A stretch of 64,000 nt of DNA from Chitinophaga qingshengii (GTDB lineage: Bacteria; Bacteroidota; Bacteroidia; Chitinophagales; Chitinophagaceae): the NCBI RefSeq assembly GCF_014529935.1, contig NZ_JACVFC010000002.1:1054001-1118000 (forward strand), read 5' to 3'. This document shows, in pieces, positions 33,808-44,091 of the stretch (the first letter of the stretch is position 1; each line of letters begins with the position of its first letter). A program made the translations under genes and the position numbers. The notes beneath the pieces were generated by a model. It did not search any database. It was not told the origin of the DNA and saw only the letters and a list, made by a program, of their open reading frames with translations.

Positions 33808-36800
33808 TTATCGGATCAGATTAACGACACCTTTTTTCTCTACGCTGGTACCATCTTTCAACACCAGGTGACATACGTAGACGTATACACCGGAAGGCAT
33901 CGGTTTACCTTTGTAAGTACCGTCCCATCCTATGTCCTGGCTGTTGGACTCAAACACTTTCTCACCCCACTGATCGAATATGGCGATATGCAGTTTGTTG
34001 ATGATATAACCATACACTTTCAGCACGTCATTCTTGGCGTCATTGTTTGGTGTGAACGCATTGGGGATGTAGATACCATCCGGCAGGGTTTTACCTTCCG
34101 CCGGGTCGGATATTTTGTCTTCACAACCCCGTACTTTCACGATCAGTTTTACGGTCTGGGTTGGCTGCAGGCCGGTGATCAAATGCTCCAGGCCTTCTCT
34201 TCCGGATGATGGCGGCGTCCACGTAAGGCCACCGTCGGTAGATACTTCATAGCCGGTAGCATTGGGCACAGCATCCCATTTGAAGCGGATCATATTCACG
34301 CCAACGGTATCTACTTTTACAACCGGTGTAGCCAGCAATGGCAGCACATGTACCACCACCTTCGCACGGTGGTCTCCCGGGCAACCATGATTAATCGCTT
34401 CGAGATAATAGTTGCCACTGACGGTGATTGCTGTTATCGTGTATACGTTACCGGTAAACAGCAGGTTACCACCTGTAGGCGCGTCGTACCAGTTGTACAG
34501 CACACCAGCTTCCGGATCTTTTACGGCCAGCGACACATCGGTACCACTGCAGACAGTCATGGAGTCTTTCACTACCACAGCGATGCCAGGGCCATATACT
34601 TCCACTTCTTTTGTCGTATCACCGATACATCCTTCAGCTGCAACAATGCTCAGTTTCACCTTGTGAATGCCCGGATATTTAAATTGTTTGGTGGTGTCTT
34701 TCCGGTAAGCGGCAGTAGTATCCCCGAAATTCCAGTTCCAGCTGTTGATACCCACATTGTTGCTGGTAGTGGCACTGCCGGTGAACTGGGCTGCATCGCC
34801 GATACAACCGGAGTAGGCAGTTGTGAAATCCACTACCGGAGCGGGTATTACTTTTATGGAGAGGACAGCCTCAAAGCTGTTGTTACAGCTTTCTATATCC
34901 GGATGGGAAATCTGGATAGGTACATAATAGGTACCCGGTGCGGAGAAGACGTAATCATCCGGCAGCACATAACGGTAGTAAGTCCTTTCGTTGGCGGTGA
35001 TCGAGTCTTTGGGAACCGGATTGTTTTGTACTACGTCCACTGCCGGTGTCAGATTTTTCACCGCGCTCAGTTTCCAGGTGAGTACGGTGGGTTTCACCGG
35101 TATCAGCATAGAGAAACGGAACGGGGTTTTCACGCAGGTATACGTGTTGTTACTGCCGGTTGACGGGTTCAGCACGTTGCTGAAGGCCGGCAGGATATTG
35201 AGATTCTTTACCAATGTTCCGGCATTGTAACCATAACTTTCCACGCTGCCCAATCCATAAGTGATGGCAGTAAAGGCGGAGTCACTCACTACATTACATT
35301 GTGCAGCTGCGGCATCCCACCTTTTCACCACCACCGTATAACCGCTAAGGTTAGGATGTGCATAGGTGTGGTCAAAGAGGTTAGTACCATCAATTCGTAA
35401 AGAACTCAATCCGCCTGTTGGTATGATGAGGGTAAGATAGTTGGTATTAATAGACTCTACCGTGTTGCGGTACAGGCCAACGGCTTTGATACCCTGCTCC
35501 AATGGGCTGATGTAGATCATTTCCGGATCACCATCTCCCCAGGTATTGTCACAGGATCCACTGGACGACATATACTGCGCCACCATCACCGGCTGACTGG
35601 CTTCGATATAATCAGCAGTATTACTTTGATACTGATAGAAACGTTTATTGATCAGCCCTCTCAGTTGTATGCCATTCACTTTTACCACGGTAGCAGTATC
35701 TTTCACCAGTACCCGGTAAATATTCGTCATGAAACTGGCGGCGTCATCATCAATGGAAGTAGGCGCTGTCAGGTATTTTTTGCCCCATGCCTGTGACGGG
35801 AAGTTCTGCTGGATGATATTATCGCCGGAAGAACCAGCGCTGCCATCGCAACCGATACCCGTGCGGCTGCTGCCGGAGAATACAGCTACCGGGAAACACT
35901 TGCCATCGCTGTTAACGATAGAACGTACATGGCTGCCGGAAACATCGTATCCTTCGCTACCACTCTGCAATGCACCTAATACCTGGTATACTTCCCCTTT
36001 GTTGAGCGTTACGGTAAACGTCTGGTTGGCAGGTCTGCCTGTCAGCGTAGGTACGCTGGGCGTTATTTCCACCGTGGTATTATCATAATCCGCCATCACA
36101 TAGAACCAGGAATAGGTATCGGTAGAATAGTTCTGCCGGGAGGTAAGTGCGTAATAATCGTAACCATAGGTCCCTACGGGCAACAGCATGGTAGCACCGG
36201 AAGAGGCGCTGCCGTAGATATGCGCATAGGCCACAATGGGTATGTCACTTTCAATGCTGATACCTCTGTCGGACCAGCCTTCATCCAGCAGGCGCGCATC
36301 GTTGGAGCCGCCTTTAGGCATCACTTCCGTAGTGATGGTTTTATTGGCCGGTATGTGGTAGGTGCGTACCCAGGAGGTACCGTTTACACGAACGGTCACG
36401 TTGGCCGAGTCTTTCGCATTCAGGTACAACACCATCTGCTGGCTGTTATCACCGGTAAAGAACTGGTGGTGGCCATACCCTACCCAGAAACGGGTGCCTC
36501 TGTTGGAGCTGTCTGCCGGCTGTAACTGCTGCGGAGTATTGATACCGCCATTCAGCCCTGTGAACTTATCGAAATAATGCAATGTACTGTCGGTGATCAC
36601 ATTGGCAAGATCATCTACCCTGCTCAGGGAATCCGTTATCCAGGTATCTGTACTGTCGGTCCTTGCCAACCGGATATCCTTCTGCCGTTTGATATAACCC
36701 TGCCATGGATCCAGGTAGTACTGCTGGATATTGAAGTTATACACACCACTGCCAGGAGTCACGTCCACGTCTGTATAGAAATACATGAAGTCCGTTCCTG

Positions 36801-39800
36801 TTGCGACATTCGGTGGTTTTACACCGGAGTAGCGGCGCACGGTCATGTTAGATGGCAACGTAGCGTTGTTCCAGGTGATCTTGGTAACGGTGTCTGTACC
36901 GAACATAAAGGTTTGGGTAACACCTGCTGCCGGCGTCGCCGGGAAGGCAGGCAATGCCGGTGGCACGGAGGTAGGCAGGAACTCATAAGCGCCCATATCC
37001 GGTACGCCCTCCTGTAAAGTCACCGGTCTCGGATCACCATTGATATCCTTATCGTTGCCCGGAACCTGTACCCCGCGGCCATGAATAGCCCATACCTCCG
37101 GATCACTGAGCACCGGATGCAGGTCGCTGCTGCTGACGAAGGCCGGTTTATACACGATGGAATTCGCATCCAGACCGCTACCGGTACGATATGCCGCCAG
37201 CGTGCCGTAAGAAGCAGCAGGCGTATTTTGCCGTACCAGCACGGAACCGGCGGTATACAACGTATTGTAATCGCTGTTCACAAAATTCGGATTAGCGATG
37301 TACGTCGCGCGACCGGTATCGGCTGCGAAAATGTTGTTCCTGACTTTCACCGGTGAAGCGGAAGAAGAAGTATGCGAGAAGTAAGCCGCATAGTGGTTGC
37401 TATTGCCGGTAGAAGTATTCAGGATACTGTTATTCAGATAATTAAGGTTTTTACCATACTCACTGTAAAGACCATACGAACTGGTAGCAGTGGTATGAAT
37501 GCTCACCACATTGTTGTTAACATTGATACGACTGGAAGAAGTCAATGTCAACCCACGTTGTTCGCCTGTATTGGCAGTACGCGCATAGATCTCGTTGCCA
37601 TTCACTACACCCGGCGCTTCAGCACCCGGCTGGCAATAGGTGAGGTAAATCGCATATCCTTTGGAAGTGGTATTGCTGATATTGATTTTGTTACGTACAA
37701 TGGTAATGGCGGTATCACTCTCATCTGCATAAATACCATATACCGTAGAAGCCAGCGCTCCACTCAGGTTGATGGTATTCTTACGTACCATCAGCCTGTT
37801 TACATAATCGGCATAGATACCGTAGTTGTAAGTCTTCGTGATGGTATTACTGTCGATGGTAACACCGGGAGAGATGTTATCTCCATAGTTATTCAACCAG
37901 TATACACCATTACCGCCTGCGGTGATATTATTTCCGGAGATAACATTACCCTGACCCAGACAGTTGTTGGCGTATACGCCGGCACTGTTCGTGCCGGTAG
38001 CGGTAGTCACCGGCAGAGTGATGTTACATAATGACAGGCTGTCCCAGGATGATTTCTTCGCAAACTCCACGGCCCTTGCATACGTAGCACCGGTAGGTTT
38101 AAAGCTGATGTTTTTCCAGGTCACGTAATCCACGCTATCCAGCTTCAGCACGTAGTTCAGCGTAGAAGTACCGGCGTAGGTGATGGTTACGTCTGCCGCA
38201 TTACCGGAAGCACTGCTGAAAGTCACCCTGCTCGTTGCCGTTGCACCAGGTATATGATGCATGGTGAGCTGTTCGGTATAGGTGCCGTTTGCAGCGAGGA
38301 AGAGTACCGGTCCGGCGATACCGCATTCCAGTTTGGACACCGCAGCGGCGAAGGACTGGAAGTTGGTGGTACTGGAAGGTTGCGCCGGATTGATAGTATA
38401 AGTACCCGCCAGCAACGGGTCGTTGAGGTTCACCACTACCGGTGTAGAATACACGGTATCACGGTTGCTGCACACCACCGCGCAGCGGTAGTATTTCTCC
38501 ACACCGGCGATGGTATTAAACACACTCACGTACTGGGTATCGCTCACATATTTCCATGGACCGGCAGCGCTGGCGGCTACCTGCCATTGATAGGTCTGAT
38601 GACCACCTTTGCTGTTACCGGCAAGGTCCAGTTTGATGGCCGTACCCATACAAACAGGCGTCGTCGGGTCCAGTGTGGCCGCGCCGGCCACCGGCGGAGA
38701 GGTACATTCCGGAATATTGATTTCAAAGGCGCCCATATCCGGCGTGGTAGCACTACGGCTAACACCGAGGATATCGGTAGTAACGCCTACCGGCCGACCG
38801 GTGTTATCCAGCGGGGAAATAACCGGGGCGAAGTTGCCGGTAGAAGGATCTGCAAATACCGGCTGTATCGCCAGTGAATTGCTGTCCAGTTTCGCACCTG
38901 CACGCCAATCGGCCAGGGTGATATAGTTGGTGCCGTTATAACCGGTATAAGCGGTATTACGGCTGCTTTTTACGAAGATGTCGTTGTAATCGGACTTTAT
39001 TTCTGCCGTATTCGAGATATAAAGCCCTGTCCGGCTACCACTGCCTGCCCTGCTGATATCCAGGATATTGTCCTTGAATTCAACACCGGCTACTGCACTG
39101 GATTGATACAAACCGGATGTTTCTGCACTGCCGGTATTGGTATTATCATTCAGCACTACAGTATTGTGGTAATACAGTGTAAAGTCACTGCTGTAGTTAT
39201 AGAATGCCCGCTGTGTACCACCTCCTTTGATATCATACACAACGTTGTTGATGATCTTAGCCGGGTTGGTGGCGATAGCATCAGCACTGCTAAACTCTAT
39301 ACCATAGAAAGAATTGGTGGTAGCAGGAGCCCCATTAAACAAACCATGGATACGGTTATTGCTGATCACCGCACCATCGCCTTTGCTGTTGACGCTGATA
39401 CCATAGTTGGAATAGGAGATGCTGCTGCGGGTGGCCCGGAAGATATCGTTGTGATCCACCACCGCATTATCTGCATAAGTCAGGTACACGCCATAGGAGT
39501 AAAACTCACGGATGGTATTGTTCTCAATCCTGTTGCCGGTAGCAGCGGAGGAGCTGGAACCATAGATCACAATACCATAGTAACCACCATTGATATCATT
39601 ACCACGCAGCAGGTTGTTATCGCAGCCATTATTGGAACCGCTGCTGGTGCTGCCATCAGCGCCATTGATCACGATACCTGCCATACCCGAGCTGGAAGAA
39701 GTATTGTCGATGATGATGCTGCAACGGGTAATCCTGTTGTTATCGGCGTTAGCCAGCATATGTACGCCGTAGCCGTTGGAACCGCCGCGGGCATCGATAA

Positions 39801-42759
39801 TAAGGCTATCGAAAGTAATGTAATCAGCAGCCCGCAGTTTAATGACGGCTCTTTCGTTGTCGTCTGTCGGGGCAAACTTAATCGTGTTGCCGTTACCGTT
39901 AAACGTAACGGTATTGGTAGCAGACATACCGGTGATAGAATCCAGTATCAACTGTTCCGCATAGGGGCCTGAACCAGCCACTACATTAAATATCACCGGA
40001 CCGGCAATACCACATTCCATGGCGGCTTTGGCTGCGTTGAAGCTCACAAAGTTGGTTGCACTGGATGGAGCCCCTTTGTTGATGGTATAGGTACCACCGG
40101 GGAAGGCAGGGTTTACGGTCAGTAATACCGGCGTGCTATAAGCCGTATTACCGCTACAGGTAACCGCCACGCGGTAATACAGGGTAGCCGACGACGTTAT
40201 AGTCGTATCCGGGTTGGTCATCGGGTTACCCATATTCGTATAGGGTCCCGCCGCCACCGTAGCCGTTTGCCATTGGTAGGTTTGTCCCAGGCCGATACTG
40301 TTATTGATCAGGCTGAGCGCCACCTTACGGTTGATACATACCGGCGTAGCGCCTACGGTAGCATCGCCGGGAGTAGGCGGTGTTGTGCAGGGACCGGGTG
40401 TAAACTCGTAGGCGCCAATATCCGGCGTGGTAGTACTACGGGTATTACTGTTGATATCCACGGTAATACCTGCCGGCAACCCTTTATTGTCAATAGAAGC
40501 GCTGGTAGGCTGATAATTACCGGCAGCTGCGCCGGCAAATAACGGGTTGGATGACAGCGATGCGGTATCCTGCCGGGAAGCCGTCTGCCAATCGAGCAGT
40601 GTGCTGCGGTTGGCGGTATAGTAACCGGTATAACTGGTACCGCCGGCGGCGGCCATGTAATACAGGTTATTGTTTGCATGAATGGTACCGGTAGTGGTAC
40701 CAAAATATACCGCGTATTTACTACCGCCGCCGCCACGGGTAACTGCAATCAGGTTATTGAGAAACTCAATACCATCGGCCTGGGAGGTCTGGTAAAAACC
40801 ACGGGTAGTATAGGTGGTAGCACTGGTAGAAGTCCCATCCAGCACAATCGTATTGTGGAAATACCAAACATTGTCCGAACTGGAGTTGTAGATACCGTAG
40901 GCATCTCCCTTACCGGTGAAATTATAGATCACGTTATTGGATACCACATTTTCCAGTTGCGACAACGCATCGGTGCCGGAGAAATAAATCCCGTAACTGG
41001 CATTGGTATTATTCAGCGCGCCACCAAATGGGTTACTGATGCGGTTCCGCGTGATATTCGCTTTGGTATTCAGGTTAGAAAAATAAATACCATAAAAGCT
41101 GGATACTACCGACCTGGCTGGCCGGCTGATGTTATTATTTTCAATTAACGTGTTAAATGATCCGATCGCATTGATACCGGCATAATAAAATTCCGTAATG
41201 GTATTATTACTGATCTTATTGCTCATATTGGCCATGGTACTGCTACCGGTGAGCGCGATACCATAATATCCACCCACGATTTTATTGCCAGTGAATGTGT
41301 TGTTATCACATTTTGCATCACCGGTGGTGGTAGGCGATGAATAGGAGCTGCTGATCACAATGCCGGCATAATTGGTACTGCTGGTAGAAACAGAATCCAC
41401 CAGGATGGTACAGTTACTGATGGTATTAAAGTCTGCATCGTTGGTCAGGAATACTCCCCAGCCGTAGCCGGAAGTGCCGTTGCCCATCGCTTTGATCACC
41501 AGGTTATTAAACGTGATATAGTCCGCATTGTCCAGCTGTATCACTCCTCTGTTGGCGGAGGTAGCGTTAAACTTCAGCGTATCACCGTTACCGTTAAATG
41601 TGACGGTATTGGTAGCGGAAGCCCCCGGTATGGGGTTCATAAGCAGCTGTTCGTTATAGGGACCGCTGCCGGCTACCACGTTGAACACTACCGGACCACT
41701 GATACCACATTTCAGGTAGTTATAGGCATCGTTAAAGGAAGCGAAGTTACCGCTGCCGGTAGGTAATGCTTTATTGATACTAAAAGTACCTGTTACCAGC
41801 GCCGGCGATGTTACGTTCACGGCGGTGGAGGTGGCGCTTTGTGTGGAAGCGGTACAGGTCACCACACAACGGTACCAGGTGGTAGCACTTTGGGTGGTGG
41901 TCAGCGTACTTTTGGTAGCGCCGGTAATGTTGGTCCAGGTAATGTTATCGGTGGATTGTTGCCACTGATAGGTGAGCCCGGACGCTACGGTAGCGCCGTT
42001 GAGCCGCAGATCGAAACTACCGTTAAGGCATACACTGCTGGAACTGGTAACAGCGGTACCGCCGGTGGGCGTACCGGTACAGGCAGTAGCGGCTATCCAG
42101 GAGAAAGTGATATCCGGGCGGGAAGTTTGGGTACCGTTGTTGGTGGTACTGGCGGTTCCGCACAGATTGTCTTCATTATCGGCACGATAGGTATGCGAGC
42201 CGTTGAAGGTAAGTCCTGTGGTGGAAGGCACTTCCGGATTATAGGAATAAAAAGAGCCGGTAGTGGAATTCGGTGAGCCGCTGCACACCTCTATCACAAT
42301 ATTGTCTGTTCCATTCCAGAAAAAATTGCTACTGAAAGGAAAGCTGTTGACACCGGCCACAATGGTATAATCTGCCGGTGTGCGTACCACCGTTGTGCCG
42401 GTCTCCCAGCTGGTGCCGCTCAAAGAGGCCGTAGTAGTACTACCGATGCTGATCCCATATTGTTCGATCACATCGGCATCATTCAGGTTTTTAACAAAGA
42501 ACTTGATACCGGTAATATATCCCGGAGCCATACCGGCAGCAGTAAGTTCTGCTGCGGTATACAGGAACTGCGACCTGTTGCCCTCATAGTAGTCCTGTAA
42601 CGGACACGGATAACCGGTATTGGTATTCCCCGAGGTACTGTTGCCAATGCTGATATCGGTCTGCGCCAGCAGGCGGCCGCCCAATATTAGCAGCAAAGCC
42701 GCTACGAGGAGGGTTTTGTGGATAAATGAAAGCGTATAATTTCTCATATAGAAAAACAT
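33808..42759 (-). CDS. Giant T9SS type B surface protein with three Ig/beta-helix repeats
   Basis: A 2983-residue protein. It has a signal peptide (1-32) and a first beta-rich domain (~35-215), then three tandem units starting at C227, C791 and C1352, each an Ig-like domain (YQWQ motif) followed by a right-handed parallel beta-helix rich in N, S and T. A linker (~1930-2085) leads to an IgGFc-binding-like module (GTRFWVGYGHHQF, ~2088-2515), a PKD domain (NWNFGDTTA, ~2640-2720), an Ig-like domain, a fibronectin III-like domain (~2800-2890) and a type B C-terminal signal (PNAFTPNNDAKNDVLKVYGY ... VVNLIR). It probably acts as an adhesin or polysaccharide-binding fibre. It starts 30 bases after the DUF4302-type gene, so transcription may extend from the SusCD locus. 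Confidence 0.9.
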   Translation of the reverse strand: MFFYMRNYTLSFIHKTLLVAALLLILGGRLLAQTDISIGNSTSGNTNTGYPCPLQDYYEGNRSQFLYTAAELTAAGMAPGYITGIKFFVKNLNDADVIEQYGISIGSTTTASLSGTSWETGTTVVRTPADYTIVAGVNSFPFSSNFFWNGTDNIVIEVCSGSPNSTTGSFYSYNPEVPSTTGLTFNGSHTYRADNEDNLCGTASTTNNGTQTSRPDITFSWIAATACTGTPTGGTAVTSSSSVCLNGSFDLRLNGATVASGLTYQWQQSTDNITWTNITGATKSTLTTTQSATTWYRCVVTCTASTQSATSTAVNVTSPALVTGTFSINKALPTGSGNFASFNDAYNYLKCGISGPVVFNVVAGSGPYNEQLLMNPIPGASATNTVTFNGNGDTLKFNATSANRGVIQLDNADYITFNNLVIKAMGNGTSGYGWGVFLTNDADFNTISNCTILVDSVSTSSTNYAGIVISSSYSSPTTTGDAKCDNNTFTGNKIVGGYYGIALTGSSTMANMSNKISNNTITEFYYAGINAIGSFNTLIENNNISRPARSVVSSFYGIYFSNLNTKANITRNRISNPFGGALNNTNASYGIYFSGTDALSQLENVVSNNVIYNFTGKGDAYGIYNSSSDNVWYFHNTIVLDGTSTSATTYTTRGFYQTSQADGIEFLNNLIAVTRGGGGSKYAVYFGTTTGTIHANNNLYYMAAAGGTSYTGYYTANRSTLLDWQTASRQDTASLSSNPLFAGAAAGNYQPTSASIDNKGLPAGITVDINSNTRSTTTPDIGAYEFTPGPCTTPPTPGDATVGATPVCINRKVALSLINNSIGLGQTYQWQTATVAAGPYTNMGNPMTNPDTTITSSATLYYRVAVTCSGNTAYSTPVLLTVNPAFPGGTYTINKGAPSSATNFVSFNAAKAAMECGIAGPVIFNVVAGSGPYAEQLILDSITGMSATNTVTFNGNGNTIKFAPTDDNERAVIKLRAADYITFDSLIIDARGGSNGYGVHMLANADNNRITRCSIIIDNTSSSSGMAGIVINGADGSTSSGSNNGCDNNLLRGNDINGGYYGIVIYGSSSSAATGNRIENNTIREFYSYGVYLTYADNAVVDHNDIFRATRSSISYSNYGISVNSKGDGAVISNNRIHGLFNGAPATTNSFYGIEFSSADAIATNPAKIINNVVYDIKGGGTQRAFYNYSSDFTLYYHNTVVLNDNTNTGSAETSGLYQSSAVAGVEFKDNILDISRAGSGSRTGLYISNTAEIKSDYNDIFVKSSRNTAYTGYNGTNYITLADWRAGAKLDSNSLAIQPVFADPSTGNFAPVISPLDNTGRPVGVTTDILGVSRSATTPDMGAFEINIPECTSPPVAGAATLDPTTPVCMGTAIKLDLAGNSKGGHQTYQWQVAASAAGPWKYVSDTQYVSVFNTIAGVEKYYRCAVVCSNRDTVYSTPVVVNLNDPLLAGTYTINPAQPSSTTNFQSFAAAVSKLECGIAGPVLFLAANGTYTEQLTMHHIPGATATSRVTFSSASGNAADVTITYAGTSTLNYVLKLDSVDYVTWKNISFKPTGATYARAVEFAKKSSWDSLSLCNITLPVTTATGTNSAGVYANNCLGQGNVISGNNITAGGNGVYWLNNYGDNISPGVTIDSNTITKTYNYGIYADYVNRLMVRKNTINLSGALASTVYGIYADESDTAITIVRNKINISNTTSKGYAIYLTYCQPGAEAPGVVNGNEIYARTANTGEQRGLTLTSSSRINVNNNVVSIHTTATSSYGLYSEYGKNLNYLNNSILNTSTGNSNHYAAYFSHTSSSASPVKVRNNIFAADTGRATYIANPNFVNSDYNTLYTAGSVLVRQNTPAASYGTLAAYRTGSGLDANSIVYKPAFVSSSDLHPVLSDPEVWAIHGRGVQVPGNDKDINGDPRPVTLQEGVPDMGAYEFLPTSVPPALPAFPATPAAGVTQTFMFGTDTVTKITWNNATLPSNMTVRRYSGVKPPNVATGTDFMYFYTDVDVTPGSGVYNFNIQQYYLDPWQGYIKRQKDIRLARTDSTDTWITDSLSRVDDLANVITDSTLHYFDKFTGLNGGINTPQQLQPADSSNRGTRFWVGYGHHQFFTGDNSQQMVLYLNAKDSANVTVRVNGTSWVRTYHIPANKTITTEVMPKGGSNDARLLDEGWSDRGISIESDIPIVAYAHIYGSASSGATMLLPVGTYGYDYYALTSRQNYSTDTYSWFYVMADYDNTTVEITPSVPTLTGRPANQTFTVTLNKGEVYQVLGALQSGSEGYDVSGSHVRSIVNSDGKCFPVAVFSGSSRTGIGCDGSAGSSGDNIIQQNFPSQAWGKKYLTAPTSIDDDAASFMTNIYRVLVKDTATVVKVNGIQLRGLINKRFYQYQSNTADYIEASQPVMVAQYMSSSGSCDNTWGDGDPEMIYISPLEQGIKAVGLYRNTVESINTNYLTLIIPTGGLSSLRIDGTNLFDHTYAHPNLSGYTVVVKRWDAAAAQCNVVSDSAFTAITYGLGSVESYGYNAGTLVKNLNILPAFSNVLNPSTGSNNTYTCVKTPFRFSMLIPVKPTVLTWKLSAVKNLTPAVDVVQNNPVPKDSITANERTYYRYVLPDDYVFSAPGTYYVPIQISHPDIESCNNSFEAVLSIKVIPAPVVDFTTAYSGCIGDAAQFTGSATTSNNVGINSWNWNFGDTTAAYRKDTTKQFKYPGIHKVKLSIVAAEGCIGDTTKEVEVYGPGIAVVVKDSMTVCSGTDVSLAVKDPEAGVLYNWYDAPTGGNLLFTGNVYTITAITVSGNYYLEAINHGCPGDHRAKVVVHVLPLLATPVVKVDTVGVNMIRFKWDAVPNATGYEVSTDGGLTWTPPSSGREGLEHLITGLQPTQTVKLIVKVRGCEDKISDPAEGKTLPDGIYIPNAFTPNNDAKNDVLKVYGYIINKLHIAIFDQWGEKVFESNSQDIGWDGTYKGKPMPSGVYVYVCHLVLKDGTSVEKKGVVNLIR
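36979..42081 (-). repeat. Three tandem ~563-codon units inside the giant surface-protein gene
   Basis: Unit 1 covers 42081-40390 (residues 227-790), unit 2 covers 40389-38707 (791-1351) and unit 3 covers 38706-36979 (1352-1927). Each opens with Cys-Thr, an Ig-like domain and a TINK/TINP-type strand. Each continues CGI(S/A)GPV(V/I/L)F and ends PD(I/M)GA(Y/F)E. Units 1 and 2 look most alike; unit 3 is more diverged in its beta-helix. The period (564 and 561 residues) is about 1.7 kb of DNA. Confidence 0.85.
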
Positions 42760-42789
42760 TTGCTGGTTTTCAGGTGGGGTAACTATTTA

Positions 42790-44085
42790 TCAGAATACCC
42801 AGGAGATCCATGATTTGCCGTCTTTGGCACTGACCATGTCATAGGTGTTGGCGCTGGTTTGCACCAGGAAAAAGCCTGTCGGGTCTGCCATCAGCGTACG
42901 GGTACGGACCAACGGCGTGGGGTCAGGCGGCAAATCGCCAAACAGCCTGTTGTCATGGAAAACAATGCGGCCATCATTCGTGAATGTGGGTGTGTTGTGT
43001 AATACGCCGTACATGAGCGTCAGCTGTCCGTCTTCCGGTACGATGATGCCAAACGCATCAGTACCGGGACCGCCAGCTTCCGGCCAGTAAGTAGCGGCTA
43101 CAAAATCCGGTAGTGTGGCAAGCCCATAGGCGTCGCGTTTACCATTGACGATAAACCCTTCCGGGGTGTTCCAATAACGATGACGGTCCAACGCATAATT
43201 ATACCAGCGCTTGGGCGCTGCTATATCCAATGCCAGCGGCCTGACGGTTTCGGTTATACTGGCTGGCTGACCGTTCACCGTTCCCCTGATAGCACCGCCA
43301 TCCCAGGTGATATCATCGAAGCTGCCGATGGTAGTTGTGCCATCGGTAAAAGCCGGCGTGAGCACAATACCTTTGTTCGTATAGTAGAAGCCGGTAGTAT
43401 CGGATTTTACCTTCCCGTTATCGATCCGGGTGAACACGATACGGTGAGTGTATATGTTTATGGATACATCATACCGTACATTGCCAAGTGCAAACTGGCG
43501 GAAGTAAGTCAGTATGTGGTTGATACTATCAATGCCCCGGTTGATATGTTGCTGGTAATAGTCCGTCTGCTCCCGTTGGGAGGCTTTTACCAGTATGGCA
43601 CGGCTGCGGTTGAAACGGCCGGTGAGCACCAGGGTGTCTCCGGTTATGCCATTGATGGCAAACTCAAAGTCGGAACCAAGGCCTTCGCCGTAGTTGCCAC
43701 CATTCTGACCGGCATCGGGGTCACAGAGTACATGCAGATAAGAGTAGGTATCGAATAACAAACTGGGCTGTTGCAGGGCTTTGAGCCGCCAGCTGCTTTC
43801 TTTTACCGTTGAGGTGGACACCGGTTCAAAATCGCTGAACATACGCACGCGATTGGAATCGTTGAACTGTAAATAAAAGCTGAACACCGATTTGGGAGAG
43901 CCGCCCGGATATACCAGTGCTTTCCAGCCATAAGGCGCCTGGGTCAGTATTTGCTGATACCGGTGCAGCGTATCATTGATACGTTCATCCGGTGATTTAT
44001 CGAACAGCGGATCTGTTTCTTTTTTACAGGAATAGATTCCAGCAAGCAGCAGTAATAAGTATAAAAGTTCTTTTCTCATACCCAT
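42790..44085 (-). CDS. DUF4302-type lipoprotein of a SusCD locus
   Basis: A 431-residue lipoprotein (signal GMRKELLYLLLLLAGIYSCK, lipidated Cys near residue 20). The sequence from SPDERINDTLHRYQQILTQ through PYGWKALVYPGG matches the DUF4302 family, found in SusC/SusD loci next to a zinc metallohydrolase-like lipoprotein. The function is unknown; it is probably a surface-exposed accessory of the SusC/SusD complex. It starts 6 bases after the metallohydrolase gene. The start is ATG at 44085; a second ATG two codons in (MRKEL) is equally possible. Confidence 0.85.
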   Translation of the reverse strand: MGMRKELLYLLLLLAGIYSCKKETDPLFDKSPDERINDTLHRYQQILTQAPYGWKALVYPGGSPKSVFSFYLQFNDSNRVRMFSDFEPVSTSTVKESSWRLKALQQPSLLFDTYSYLHVLCDPDAGQNGGNYGEGLGSDFEFAINGITGDTLVLTGRFNRSRAILVKASQREQTDYYQQHINRGIDSINHILTYFRQFALGNVRYDVSINIYTHRIVFTRIDNGKVKSDTTGFYYTNKGIVLTPAFTDGTTTIGSFDDITWDGGAIRGTVNGQPASITETVRPLALDIAAPKRWYNYALDRHRYWNTPEGFIVNGKRDAYGLATLPDFVAATYWPEAGGPGTDAFGIIVPEDGQLTLMYGVLHNTPTFTNDGRIVFHDNRLFGDLPPDPTPLVRTRTLMADPTGFFLVQTSANTYDMVSAKDGKSWISWVF

Positions 44086-44091
44086 AAACAG

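Noticed and set aside
36220-40542. Many open frames on the plus strand across the giant surface-protein gene
   Set aside because: They follow the biased codons of the 2983-residue minus-strand gene and change frame irregularly; none has a recognisable domain.
36979-42081. CRISPR array or satellite DNA
   Set aside because: The periodicity is in coding sequence with a 1.7-kb unit and continuous reading frame; there are no short uniform repeats with unique spacers anywhere in the window.
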